From positions 1-37,554 of the forward strand of contig JAISXH010000061.1 in assembly GCA_031270825.1 (NCBI GenBank): a stretch of DNA of 37,554 nucleotides, read 5' to 3'. Position 1 is the stretch's first letter. The number at the start of each line of letters is the position of its first letter. This document shows, piece after piece, positions 1 through 7,991 of this stretch. Under the pieces are notes generated by a model. The model was not told the DNA's origin and searched no databases. It worked only from the letters and a program-made list of their open reading frames with translations. The translations under genes and the position numbers were made by a program. This DNA is from Bifidobacteriaceae bacterium (lineage in GTDB: Bacteria; Actinomycetota; Actinomycetes; Actinomycetales; WQXJ01).

Positions 1-205
1 TGGCGTACCAGACAATCGGGTCGCCCTCATCCGTCTGCCCCCAGTAGACCAGGGTCGCGTCAGCCGTCCCGGCCTTCAGGCTGTTCCACACGCCGTCCGC
101 CAACGGCACCGCCTGGCCCACCGACATCGGCAGGACCGTCAACAGCCCCACTGTCATAGTCGACGCCACCGTCAACGCGCAGAGCTTGTTGATGCGCTTC
201 TTCAT
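1..205 (-). CDS. Secreted protein, N-terminal part only (runs off the left edge)
   Basis: An open frame reads from an ATG at 205-203 to the window edge, giving about 68 residues. It begins MKKRINKLCALTV and continues into a hydrophobic stretch ending near VGQA, a typical Sec signal peptide with a basic n-region and a likely cleavage about residue 32. An AAAGGA ribosome binding site lies about 9 bases before the ATG. The visible mature part (VYWGQTDEGDPIVWYA) loosely resembles the start of DUF6273-like surface domains, which have a pattern of the type 'YxGxxxGxPIxW'. That is only a resemblance. The protein is probably exported or cell-wall attached; its function cannot be told from this fragment. 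Confidence 0.7.
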   Translation of the reverse strand, partial: MKKRINKLCALTVASTMTVGLLTVLPMSVGQAVPLADGVWNSLKAGTADATLVYWGQTDEGDPIVWYA

Positions 206-839
206 GGTCAAGATTCCTTTCGATTCAGGGTCAAGCGGGAGATGCCCCAACGACAACAACCAGACACGACTGGGGGTCCCCAGCGTCCTGCCACGGCGGG
301 CGGCGCACCTGCGCGCCGCAGATAATCAACCGTGAATAGACAGGTGAGACAGGTGAGACAGATTGGCTCGAACGGCCGGGCCAGCGAATGGAGCTGGGCT
401 CCACCGGTGCTTGCGGCGAATGCGGGGCGCAGTCACGGCGCAGGCAGGCCAGATTGCCTACCCGCCTGGAAGAGCGCGACCCCACCTGCTCGGCTCCTTT
501 CCGCCAAGACCGCCGCCGCCGAGCCTGGCCCGGCGAAAACCCCAAGTCCGCCAGACAAACGTGGTGGGGCTTTCCGAGCGCCTCGCCGACTCAGCTACCT
601 CAAACACCATCCCACGCCTGGTGAGGCGCGCCCACATTTTGAACACCAACTTTTAACCATCTTCGGCGGCGGCACCCTCGACCTGAGCCGGGATATACCT
701 GGGCCAGCACGTTTCGAGGGTGATCTTAGGGGTGGTTTGGGGAGGGTCTTGGGGTTGTCGCAGCGTGGTCGCCTGTCCTGATGTCAGGGGCTAACTCGGA
801 ACAGGCTGATGCAGGCGGCCTGGCGACGCCGAAGGAAGG

Positions 840-898
840 AGCCACCCAGGGCGTGGCACGCTAGGAGGAGGCAACGCGGCATCGAGCCCTGGGTGGCT
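840..898. repeat. 13-bp perfect inverted repeat with a 33-nt loop
   Basis: The arms AGCCACCCAGGGC (840-852) and GCCCTGGGTGGCT (886-898) are exact reverse complements. The structure lies downstream of the minus-strand permease, after a first hairpin at 935-967, so it may be a back-up terminator. It could also be a REP-like palindrome. Confidence 0.6.
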
Positions 899-934
899 GG
901 TCCGAGGGGGACCAGAACGAGGCACGGGGGAATC

Positions 935-967
935 GGCGCTGGCCAGCCCCCGACTCTGGCCAGCGCC
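935..967 (-). terminator. Hairpin terminator of the acetate-type permease gene
   Basis: A perfect 12-bp stem, GGCGCTGGCCAG (935-946) with CTGGCCAGCGCC (956-967), closes a 9-nt loop. It begins about 20 bases beyond the stop codon of the minus-strand gene at 988. There is no U-tract, which is common for high-GC actinobacterial terminators. Confidence 0.7.
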
Positions 968-987
968 GGGCCAAACCCGCAGCTGCG

Positions 988-1623
988 CTAATGCGCCGAC
1001 GCGGGTACTAGTTTGGGCCGCTGGGCCACGGGCTGCGGCAATGCCCTGGGGAGGTCCAGCGGCAGCACTGTGCGGCCGAATTCGCCGTTGACCACCTGCG
1101 CCATCGCGGTATAGATGGCGGCCAGACCGCAGACTATGCCGATCCAGCCGGCCGCGCGGGTGACCGCGACAATGCCGGTGGCATCTCCCAGGGCCAAAGT
1201 GAAGAACAGCGCCGCCAACGACCCGAACACAACCTGTGTGGCCAGGTTGTGTTTGAGGGTGCCGATGAACATGAACACAGTGAACAGACACCACAGGCCC
1301 AGGTAGGCGGCCAGGCCAATCGAATCAGCGGCCGCGATGGCGGCGCCGGTCGGCATTGTCCAGATCAAGATCAACGACCACCAGAACAGGCCGTAGGCCG
1401 TGAACGCGGTGCCGCCAAAGGTGTTGCCGCCACGGAACTCGAGCAGTCCGGCGATTATCTGGGCCAGGCCGCCCAAGGCGAAACCCATGGCGACGATCAC
1501 CGGCGTCAGACCGATCAGACCGGCGTTGTGGAGGTTCAGCAGGACAGTGGTCATGCCGAATCCCAACAGCCCGAGCGGGCCAGGGTTCGCGAGTGGCGGC
1601 GCGGAAACTTGGTGACTGGCCAT
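988..1623 (-). CDS. satP: GPR1/FUN34/YaaH (SatP)-family acetate/succinate permease
   Basis: The 211-residue product is an integral membrane protein with about six hydrophobic segments. It carries the family signature near its N-terminus: NPGPLGLLGFGMTTVLL followed by NAG. Members of the AceTr family move acetate or succinate with protons or as channels across the cytoplasmic membrane. I chose the ATG at 1623 because a GAGGT site lies about 8 bases upstream and the family motif starts soon after; a GTG at 1680 would add 19 residues with no family match. The gene stands alone, is divergent from the LacI regulator, and ends before a strong hairpin. The family is certain; the exact substrate is inferred. 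Confidence 0.88.
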   Translation of the reverse strand: MASHQVSAPPLANPGPLGLLGFGMTTVLLNLHNAGLIGLTPVIVAMGFALGGLAQIIAGLLEFRGGNTFGGTAFTAYGLFWWSLILIWTMPTGAAIAAADSIGLAAYLGLWCLFTVFMFIGTLKHNLATQVVFGSLAALFFTLALGDATGIVAVTRAAGWIGIVCGLAAIYTAMAQVVNGEFGRTVLPLDLPRALPQPVAQRPKLVPASAH

Positions 1624-1743
1624 GTGGCGTGACCTCGGTTCAACAGACGGTATGTTCTTTGCCTCCACCTTACCTGTCACCTGGGACTGAATCCCCTTGA
1701 CGAGACGTGATGTTCGTCACATTTGAGACACGGTCTGCCTGTG

Positions 1744-1753
1744 TGAGCGCTAA
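1744..1753. promoter_or_regulatory. Candidate LacI-family operator, degenerate, before lacI
   Basis: TGAGCGCTAA here matches the perfect palindrome at 5414-5425 (core TTAGCGCTAA) except at its second base. It lies about 10 bases before the GTG start of the LacI gene, where binding would block transcription, so it suggests autoregulation. The assignment is inferred from similarity to the arabinose-gene site. Confidence 0.45.
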
Positions 1754-1762
1754 ACTGACGGT

Positions 1763-2788
1763 GTGTCCGGCACCGACGGGGCCGCTCGGCGGCCCTCGAT
1801 GTTCGATGTCGCCAAGTTGGCCGGCGTCTCACACCAGACCGTCTCGCGGGTGCTCAACCACAGCCCGGCAGTCAGCCAGCCGACCCGCCTGCGGGTCTGG
1901 GACGCGATCGCCGCCAGCGGCTACAGGCGCAACCAGGCCGCTCGGCAGTTGGCCACCGCCCGCAGCGGAATTATCGGCGTCATCACCCCGCGCACCAACC
2001 TCTACGGCCCCTCGCGCTCCACCCTCGCCATTGAGGCGGCCGCCCGCGAGCGCGGCTACTGGGTCTCGCTCGCCTCCTTGCCCCAACCCACCGGCCAGGC
2101 GATGACGGACGCTTTGGACCACTTCCTCGACCAGGCGGTCGATGCCGTCGCCGTGATCGCCCCCAACCCGCCGGTCTTGGAGGCCCTGGCCACGGTGCCG
2201 GGCCTGCCGCCGCTCGTGGCCGTCACCAGCGGACCGCCTCTTGGCGGGGCGCCCGCCGCCGATGCCGACCAGGCCGCCGGCGCCAAATTGGCCACTGAGC
2301 ACTTGATCGGCTTGGGCCGCCGGCGCATCGCGCACATTGCCGGACCGGCGTCCTTTTACCATTCGCGCGTGCGCGAGCAAACCTGGGCCGCCACCCTGGC
2401 CGAACACGGTCTGAAGGCGGACCTCCTGGCCAGAGGCGACTGGTCGGGGCAGTCCGGTCTGGTGGCCGCGGCCGAGCTGATGGCCGCCGGTCCGCCAGAC
2501 GGCCTCTTCGCGGGTAACGACCTCATGGCGATGGGAGCGATGACTGCCCTGAAACAGGCTGGTCTGAGGGTGCCGGAGGATGTCGCGGTCATCGGATTCG
2601 ACAACATTCCCGGATCGGACGTGACCGAACCGCCGCTGACCACGGTCGACCAAGACCACCAGGGGCTGGGACAAGCTGTCGTCGAGTTGCTCCACCAACT
2701 GCTCGAACGTGGCGCCGACGCTCGCCCGGCGGCGCAAACGCGGCCGCTGATGGTGGCCCCGCGGCTGCTGGTTCGCGAATCCGCCTGA
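1763..2788 (+). CDS. LacI-family transcriptional regulator, probably of the arabinose genes
   Basis: The 341-residue protein begins with a LacI helix-turn-helix at about residues 13-60 (MFDVAKLAGVSHQTVSRVLN, then a hinge helix around QAARQLATARS). A periplasmic-binding-protein-like sugar domain follows, with the family's usual FAGNDLMAMGAM and VIGFDNIPGSD segments. The GTG at 1763 is used here; an ATG at 1799 would begin directly at the HTH. No Shine-Dalgarno is visible. A TAAACT at 1751-1756 could be a -10 box for a leaderless transcript. The gene converges with araA, and its candidate operator also occurs between araD and araB, which supports a role as arabinose repressor. Confidence 0.88.
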   Translation: MSGTDGAARRPSMFDVAKLAGVSHQTVSRVLNHSPAVSQPTRLRVWDAIAASGYRRNQAARQLATARSGIIGVITPRTNLYGPSRSTLAIEAAARERGYWVSLASLPQPTGQAMTDALDHFLDQAVDAVAVIAPNPPVLEALATVPGLPPLVAVTSGPPLGGAPAADADQAAGAKLATEHLIGLGRRRIAHIAGPASFYHSRVREQTWAATLAEHGLKADLLARGDWSGQSGLVAAAELMAAGPPDGLFAGNDLMAMGAMTALKQAGLRVPEDVAVIGFDNIPGSDVTEPPLTTVDQDHQGLGQAVVELLHQLLERGADARPAAQTRPLMVAPRLLVRESA

Positions 2789-2850
2789 CGCGGGTGCGAA
2801 GGTCGGCCGCCGCGCCCACGGCGCCGCCAAGCCCAGGCGGCCGAACCCGC

Positions 2851-3070
2851 GCCAGGTGACCGGGCAGCGTCGCGCGTCAGGCGCGAACTGGCCCATAAAC
2901 CTCCCGCCGGGTGACCGGGCGGCATCGCGCCTCTGGCGCGAACTGGCCCGCAAACCTCCCGCCGGGTGACCGGGCGGCATCGTGCGTCGGGCGCGAACTG
3001 GCCCACAAACCTCCCGCCGGGTGACCGGGCGGCATCGTCCGTCCGGCGCGAACTGGCCTACAAACCCCGC
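2851..3070. repeat. 55-bp tandem repeat, four copies, between lacI and araA
   Basis: Four units start at 2851, 2906, 2961 and 3016, with an exact 55-bp period judged from the shared GGTGACCGGGC block. Each unit carries a GCGCGAACTGGCC block, and most carry AAACCTCCCGCC. The second unit has a CGCGCC-TCT-GGCGCG inverted repeat. The last unit contains the araA stop codon and the end of its coding sequence, so the array may have grown by duplication of the araA 3' end. It lies in the 3' region of two convergent genes. Confidence 0.85.
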
Positions 3071-4539
3071 GCCAGGCGGTAGTAGGCCTGGTTCCAACGC
3101 AGGGCGTCGCGGAAGGCCGGGGAGGTGGTCGTGGCGTCGATCAGAGCCAGCTCTGTGCTGGTCATCTGGGCGAACTCGGACCATTCGGCGGCGCCGATGG
3201 CGGTCGAGATGGCGGTGTGGTGCGGGCCCCCGGCGGTGATCCAGCATTCGGCGCTGGTGGTCAGATCGGGTTCGGGCTCCCAGACCGCGCGGGCCACTGG
3301 CAGGCAAGGCATCGGCTCATGCGGGGGGATCACCTGGATCGAATTCCCGACCAGGCGGAAGCGGTCGCGCATGTCTGACAGGCCAACCACTATGCCGGGG
3401 CCTGGGTCGGCGTCGAACACCAACCGGACCGGGTCTTCGCGCCCGCCAATGCCAAGTGGGTGGATTTCGACACGGGGACGGGAAGTGGTCAGCGACGGGC
3501 AAACCTCCAGCATGTGGGCGCCCAAGATGCACTCGGCGCCGGGGACCAGATTGTAGGTGTAGTCCTCCATCAGGCTGGCGCCGCCGGGCAGGCCCGCGCC
3601 CATCGCTTTGGCGACCTTCACCAGCAGAGCGGTCTTCCAGTCGCCTTCGGCGCCGAATCCGTAGCCGGCCGCCATCAGGCGTTGCACCGCAATTCCGGGC
3701 AGCTGGCGAAGGCCGCCCAGGTCCTCGAAGTTGGTGGTGAAGGCCCCGGCCCCGGCGCTCGTCAGCATGTTCTTGAGCGCCGCCTCCTGGCGGGCCGCGT
3801 AGCGGAGCGATTGATGCCGGTCGCCGCCCGGCGCCAGCTCCGGTACCACTGAGTACAGATCCAGGTATTCGTCAATCAGGGCCTGGACTTCCGGCTCGCT
3901 CACCGCGTCAACGGCCGCGACCAGGTCATTGACCGCCACAGTGTTGGTGTCGACGCCGAAGACACGCTCCGCTTCGACCTTGTCGCCCTCGGTCACAGCC
4001 ACGTTCCGCATATTGTCTCCGAACCGGATGATCGACAACTGGCGGGCGGCCTGCCACCCGATCGCCGCGCGCGCCCAAGCGGCCAGGCGGGCCGCCACCC
4101 GGGGGTCTTCGACGTGGCCGGCGACCACAGCGCGGCGAACTCCCAGCCGGGTCTCGATGTAGCCGAACTCGCGGTCGCCATGCGCGGCTTGGTGCAGGTT
4201 CATGAAGTCCATGTCGATGGTGGCCCAGGGCAGGGCGGCATCGGCCTGGGTGTGCAGATGGGCCAGCGGCTTGGTCAGCCCCTCGAGACCGTTAATCCAC
4301 ATCTTGGCCGGGCTGAAGGTGTGCATCCAGGCGATCACGCCGGCGCAGTCAGGGTCGGCGCTCGCTTGCGTGAGAGTCCGGGTGATAGCGTCCTTGCTGG
4401 TCAGCACCGGTTTCCAGATCACTTTCAGGGGCAGGGCGGCGTCCAGAGCGGCGCCGATGCGCCGTGAGTTGTCATCCACCTGGGCCAGTGTTTCGGGGCC
4501 ATAGAGGTGTTGTGAGCCGGTGACGAACCAAACTTCCAT
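3058..4539 (-). CDS. araA: L-arabinose isomerase
   Basis: The 493-residue cytosolic enzyme converts L-arabinose to L-ribulose, the first step of bacterial arabinose catabolism, and needs a divalent metal such as Mn2+. The N-terminus [13 protein letters not shown] is diagnostic. Metal and catalytic positions fall in the expected segments: [26 protein letters not shown] and, near the C-terminus, GGPHHT. The length matches the family (about 500). A GGAAAGGA site precedes the ATG. It lies 31 bp downstream of araD on the same strand and is almost certainly cotranscribed with it. Its last codons form part of the 55-bp tandem repeat. Confidence 0.97.
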   Translation of the reverse strand: MEVWFVTGSQHLYGPETLAQVDDNSRRIGAALDAALPLKVIWKPVLTSKDAITRTLTQASADPDCAGVIAWMHTFSPAKMWINGLEGLTKPLAHLHTQADAALPWATIDMDFMNLHQAAHGDREFGYIETRLGVRRAVVAGHVEDPRVAARLAAWARAAIGWQAARQLSIIRFGDNMRNVAVTEGDKVEAERVFGVDTNTVAVNDLVAAVDAVSEPEVQALIDEYLDLYSVVPELAPGGDRHQSLRYAARQEAALKNMLTSAGAGAFTTNFEDLGGLRQLPGIAVQRLMAAGYGFGAEGDWKTALLVKVAKAMGAGLPGGASLMEDYTYNLVPGAECILGAHMLEVCPSLTTSRPRVEIHPLGIGGREDPVRLVFDADPGPGIVVGLSDMRDRFRLVGNSIQVIPPHEPMPCLPVARAVWEPEPDLTTSAECWITAGGPHHTAISTAIGAAEWSEFAQMTSTELALIDATTTSPAFRDALRWNQAYYRLARGL

Positions 4540-4570
4540 TTGGCTTTTCCTTTCCGATCGGGTGTCCCGG

Positions 4571-5248
4571 CTACTGGCCGTAGACGTTCTGGTAGCGGTC
4601 GTAGAGGCGGTCGATGTCGGCGCTGTCCAAGGGGGTCAGCTCGCCCAGTTGGCGGGCGATGTGGACGGTGCGGGCCACCTCCTCGGTTAGCACTGCCGCC
4701 TTGACGGCAGCCTTGGCGTTGGCGCCAATGGTGAAAACGCCGTGGTTGGCCATCAACACCGCCGGCGAGCGCGAGTGCGCCAGGGTGGCGACTATGCCCC
4801 GGCCGATCGAGTCGTCGCCGATCAGCGCCAGCGGGCCGACGGGTATGGGGCCGCCGAATTCGTCGCCCATCATGGTCAGGACGCAGGGTATGGGTTCGCG
4901 CCGGGCCGCCCAGGCGGTCGCATAAGTCGAGTGGGTGTGGACAACACCGCCCACGTCCGGCCGGTGGCGGTAGACGTAGGCGTGTGAGGCGGTGTCCGAT
5001 GACGCCTTGCCCGTTCCGTCCACCACCTCGCCTTGGAGGTTGGTCACCACCATGTTGTCCGGCGTCAGCTCGTCATAGGGGACGCCGGAGGGTTTGATGA
5101 TCATCAGTTCTTGACCGGGCACGCGGGCGGAGACGTTGCCCGCGGTCCAGACCACCAGCCCCCAGCGGGGGAGCTCGCCGTGGAGTTGGGCGACCTCTGC
5201 GCGCAGCTGTTCGATTTGGGCCTTTGCCGCCGCCGGGATGACGCTCAT
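4571..5248 (-). CDS. araD: L-ribulose-5-phosphate 4-epimerase
   Basis: The 225-residue class II aldolase-fold enzyme converts L-ribulose 5-phosphate to D-xylulose 5-phosphate. It shows the phosphate and substrate segments GNVSAR and [10 protein letters not shown]. It also shows [19 protein letters not shown], then the zinc-binding HTHS pair and the later ANHGVF histidine. Length and motifs fit AraD rather than fuculose aldolase, and the neighbours araA and an araB-type kinase agree. An AGAGAGG site lies upstream of the ATG. It is first in the araD-araA unit and divergent from the kinase gene. Confidence 0.96.
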   Translation of the reverse strand: MSVIPAAAKAQIEQLRAEVAQLHGELPRWGLVVWTAGNVSARVPGQELMIIKPSGVPYDELTPDNMVVTNLQGEVVDGTGKASSDTASHAYVYRHRPDVGGVVHTHSTYATAWAARREPIPCVLTMMGDEFGGPIPVGPLALIGDDSIGRGIVATLAHSRSPAVLMANHGVFTIGANAKAAVKAAVLTEEVARTVHIARQLGELTPLDSADIDRLYDRYQNVYGQ

Positions 5249-5413
5249 TTGGTCGGCCTCTCTGTTGGTCTGGGCGCTCCACGCCCCTGACTGATTCTGG
5301 TCCGGTCGGCGTCAGCTGCGGTGGAGGGCGCCGCCCAGGTCGATTGGAGAGGCGAAGCGGGCTGGCTCACCGCCCTGCTGGCCACCGCCGCGAGTGCCTG
5401 ATCCGGTCACCAT

Positions 5414-5425
5414 GTTAGCGCTAAC
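5414..5425. promoter_or_regulatory. Perfect 12-bp LacI-type operator GTTAGCGCTAAC
   Basis: GTTAGCGCTAAC is an exact palindrome with the central CG typical of LacI-family operators. It lies in the 249-bp gap between divergent araD and the araB-type kinase, so one bound repressor could control both units. A degenerate copy lies just before the nearby lacI gene. Confidence 0.7.
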
Positions 5426-5497
5426 GTAGGGTCGCCTCAAGCAGTACTGTTGGGAGCGTTGGCGGATCGGAATCGAACGGCGTCAGGGAGGACGGCA

Positions 5498-7177
5498 ATG
5501 GCCACCGGGCAAGGCGGAAACAATCAGACTGGGCCGGGCGGCGGCCTTGGGCACGTCGGCCTTCAAATCGCGAAGGGCGGCGGTTATCTGGGCATAGAAC
5601 TGGGCTCTACGCGAATTAAGGCCTGCCTAATAGGCCCCGACGGAGCGGTCTGGGCGACCGGCGCCAGCGACTGGGAGAACCACTACCAGGACGGTTTGTG
5701 GACCTATGGCCTGGACGAGGTCTGGACCGGGCTGCAGGCCAGTTACGCAGCGCTGGCCCGCGACGTCATTCGGCGCCACGGGACCGAACTACGGCGCTGT
5801 CGAGCCATCGGCATCAGCGCGATGATGCACGGCTACCTGGCCTTCGATTCGGCCGGGGAATTGCTGGCGCCGTTCCGAACTTGGCGCAACACCAACACCG
5901 CGCCAGCGGCGGCGGCGCTGAGCGAGTTGTTCGAGTTCAACATCCCGCTGCGTTGGTCGGTGGCCCACCTGTACCAGGCGGCGTTGGACGGCGAAGCGCA
6001 CATGCCCGCAGTCGATTTCATCACCACCCTGGCCGGCTACGTGCATTGGCAGTTGACCGGCCGCAAAGTGATCGGCGTGGGCGATGGTTCGGGAATGTTC
6101 CCGATCGATTCTGCGGCCGGCGACTGGGACGGCGCCAAATTGGCTCTCTTCGATCGGCTGGGAGCGGTCGCGCGCCCCCTGCGCGAACTCCTGCCTGAAA
6201 TCAAACTAGCTGGTCAGGAGGCCGGAACGTTGACCGCCGCCGGCGCTGCGCGGCTAGATCCGGCTGGACTGCTGGAGGCCGGCATTGCGCTCTGCCCGCC
6301 CGAAGGCGACGCCGGCACGGGCATGGTGGCGACTAACGCGATCGCGCCCAGAACCGGCAACGTGTCGGTGGGGACTTCGATTTTCGCCATGGTGGTGCTG
6401 GACAAGGCGCTGGCGCGACCGCATCCGGAACTGGACCTGGTGACCACTCCGGCCGGCGATCCGGTGGCGATGGTCCACTGCAACAACGGCGCCAGCGAAC
6501 TGGGCGCCTGGGCGGCGCTGTTCGGGGAGTTCGCTCAGGCCCTGGGGGCCGGTGAGGCCGGCGCGGCGCCAGCGGGGGCTGGGGGCGCACGCCCGGAGGC
6601 TGGCGTGGCGCCAGATCGGGTTTTCGAGATCCTCTTTCAGGCGGCCCTGGCCGGCGATCCGGACGGTGGCGGCCTGCTGGCTTACAACCTTCTATCCGGC
6701 GAGCCGGTGGTCGAGTTGGCCGAAGGGCGTCCCCTGGTGGCCCGCACGCCGGATTCACGTCTCACCCTGGGCAACTTCGCCCGCGTCCAGATCTATGCCG
6801 TCTTCGCCGCCCTGGCCCTCGGCATGAAGGTTCTGGCCAGCGAGGACGTGACGATTGAGGCCATGTATGGGCACGGTGGGATCTTCAAGACCCCCGATCT
6901 GGCCGAACGCTTGGCGGCCGCTGCCATCGGCGCGCCGGTCGGGGTGGCGCCGTCCGCCGCTGAAGGCGGGGCCTGGGGGATCGCGCTGCTGGCCCGTTAC
7001 CTCGAGGCTCGCGAGGAGGGCCTCAGCTTGGCGGAGTTCTTGGACCGGATCGTGTTCGCCGGCGCGGCCGTCCGGGTGACCGCCCCCGTCTCCCAAGATG
7101 TGGCCGGATTCGCCGCGTTCCTGGAGCGCTACCAGGCCGGACTGGCGATTGAACGGGCGGCGGTGGCGGCGATCTGA
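5498..7177 (+). CDS. araB: FGGY-family kinase, probable L-ribulokinase
   Basis: The 559-residue product has the FGGY actin-like ATPase fold. Segments seen are GYLGIELGSTRIKACLI near residue 30, AIGISAMMHGYL and FRTWRNTNT in the first domain, GNVSVGTSIF in the middle, and MYGHGGIFKTPDLAERLA in the second domain. Together with araA and araD it completes arabinose conversion to xylulose 5-phosphate, by phosphorylating L-ribulose. It belongs to the branch often annotated simply as carbohydrate kinase, so xylulose is an alternative substrate. I chose the ATG at 5498 because AGGGAGG lies 6-7 bases upstream; a TTG at 5450 would extend it. An Ala/Gly-rich insert lies around residues 347-368. It is divergent from araD across the operator. 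Confidence 0.85.
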   Translation: MATGQGGNNQTGPGGGLGHVGLQIAKGGGYLGIELGSTRIKACLIGPDGAVWATGASDWENHYQDGLWTYGLDEVWTGLQASYAALARDVIRRHGTELRRCRAIGISAMMHGYLAFDSAGELLAPFRTWRNTNTAPAAAALSELFEFNIPLRWSVAHLYQAALDGEAHMPAVDFITTLAGYVHWQLTGRKVIGVGDGSGMFPIDSAAGDWDGAKLALFDRLGAVARPLRELLPEIKLAGQEAGTLTAAGAARLDPAGLLEAGIALCPPEGDAGTGMVATNAIAPRTGNVSVGTSIFAMVVLDKALARPHPELDLVTTPAGDPVAMVHCNNGASELGAWAALFGEFAQALGAGEAGAAPAGAGGARPEAGVAPDRVFEILFQAALAGDPDGGGLLAYNLLSGEPVVELAEGRPLVARTPDSRLTLGNFARVQIYAVFAALALGMKVLASEDVTIEAMYGHGGIFKTPDLAERLAAAAIGAPVGVAPSAAEGGAWGIALLARYLEAREEGLSLAEFLDRIVFAGAAVRVTAPVSQDVAGFAAFLERYQAGLAIERAAVAAI

Positions 7178-7197
7178 ACTCGGTCTAGCATGGCTCC

Positions 7198-7875
7198 ATG
7201 GAGTTGGCCCAGCCGCCGGTGGCGGAGCCTGCGGCCGGCGGCGTTGGCCCCCAGGTTGGCGCGGTCGGCCCCGGTTGCGAACCTGGCGAACCCAGCGAAA
7301 TAGGCCAACCGCGCGAACCCGGGGAACCGGACGGACCGGGCGAACCAGGGCCCCCGGGCGAACCAGGCGAAACCAATGAACCTGGCGAACCCGGCGTGGG
7401 GACTGGCGGTGGAGCGCCGGCGTCATGGGCGTCATCGGCGGCCACCCGACGGTCGATGCAGGCTAACCGCAGCCGCGACACCGGGCCGGAGATCGCTGTT
7501 CGCAAACTCTTATTCGCTCGTGGGCTGCGGTACCGGGTTGCCTTCAAGGCGGTCAAAGGCGAACGGTTGACGGTGGACATCGCCTTCCCGGGCCAGCGGG
7601 TGGCCGTGTTCATTGACGGGTGCTTCTGGCACGGCTGCCCCCAGCACCACCGGCTGCCCAAGACACACACCGACTACTGGCGGGACAAGATCGTTCGCAA
7701 CACCGCCCGCGACTCCCGCGCCGGCCAAACCCTGGAGCAGGCCGGTTGGACCGTCCTGCGTTTCTGGGAGCACGAGGACCCCTCGGCGGTGGCCGATCAC
7801 GTCAGCGCGCGCCTCGAAGATTCGCGTCAAACCCGGCCGCGCCAGGATTCTGTTTCTTTACAAGTGAATGACTGA
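7198..7875 (+). CDS. vsr: Very-short-patch-repair (Vsr) type DNA mismatch endonuclease with an unusual N-terminal tail
   Basis: Residues from about 76 onward match the Vsr family: ASSAATRRSMQANRSRDTGPE, then LLFARGLRYRV, a catalytic Asp in LTVDIAF, the zinc/active-site block DGCFWHGCPQHH, DYWRDKI, and GWTVLRFWEHE. Vsr nicks DNA at T:G mismatches left by deamination of 5-methylcytosine. Most Vsr proteins are about 130-160 residues long. The first 75 residues here are low-complexity and Gly/Glu/Pro-rich, so the true start may be nearer residue 76 (for example around 7420-7456). No good ribosome binding site supports the ATG at 7198. No cytosine methyltransferase lies in the window, so it is an orphan here. 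It converges with the flavoprotein operon. Confidence 0.85.
   Translation: MELAQPPVAEPAAGGVGPQVGAVGPGCEPGEPSEIGQPREPGEPDGPGEPGPPGEPGETNEPGEPGVGTGGGAPASWASSAATRRSMQANRSRDTGPEIAVRKLLFARGLRYRVAFKAVKGERLTVDIAFPGQRVAVFIDGCFWHGCPQHHRLPKTHTDYWRDKIVRNTARDSRAGQTLEQAGWTVLRFWEHEDPSAVADHVSARLEDSRQTRPRQDSVSLQVND
7273..7395 (+). repeat. Degenerate 9-bp in-frame repeat encoding Gly-Glu-Pro units
   Basis: Repeats of GGCGAACCN occupy residues about 26-66 of the vsr frame and encode repeated GEP, similar to collagen-like Gly-X-Y. The spacing is mostly 9 bases, with a few breaks. If vsr starts downstream, this is a noncoding simple-sequence tract. Confidence 0.7.
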
Positions 7876-7937
7876 TTTTTCAACCAACACCTGCTTAGGA
7901 TGGACAACGAAGATCAAGAACATTGAGGCCAGCGCAA

Positions 7938-7977
7938 GCCGGGCGGCACCCGCCACATTCCCCCCGTGTCGCCCGGC
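7938..7977. terminator. Hairpin between convergent vsr and the flavoprotein operon
   Basis: GCCGGGCGGCAC (7938-7949) pairs with GTGTCGCCCGGC (7966-7977) with a single mismatch over 12 bp and a 16-nt loop. It lies just past the stop of the minus-strand oxidoreductase at 7992 and 63 bases past the vsr stop, so it can serve both strands. Confidence 0.6.
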
Positions 7978-7991
7978 CGGGCATCGACCGA

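Larger units (their letters stand above)
206..987. other. Long intergenic region without a convincing gene
   Basis: About 780 bases separate the secreted-protein start from the end of the permease gene. Open frames here are Arg/Pro-rich and have no recognisable motif, so I treat them as shadows. A short direct repeat (CAGGTGAGA twice) lies at 341-359. A stretch at about 625-680 is less GC-rich than its surroundings and may be a remnant of something older. Two strong hairpins at 840-898 and 935-967 are listed separately. Confidence 0.6.

Noticed and set aside
332-781. 149-residue plus-strand open frame and its overlapping neighbours
   Set aside because: The sequence is Arg/Pro-rich with no motif, no ribosome binding site and shifting composition; several overlapping frames are equally open, as expected by chance in GC-rich DNA.
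1829-3307. 492-residue minus-strand open frame
   Set aside because: It is the antisense of lacI plus the 55-bp repeats; the repetitive Arg-rich translation simply mirrors the repeat array.
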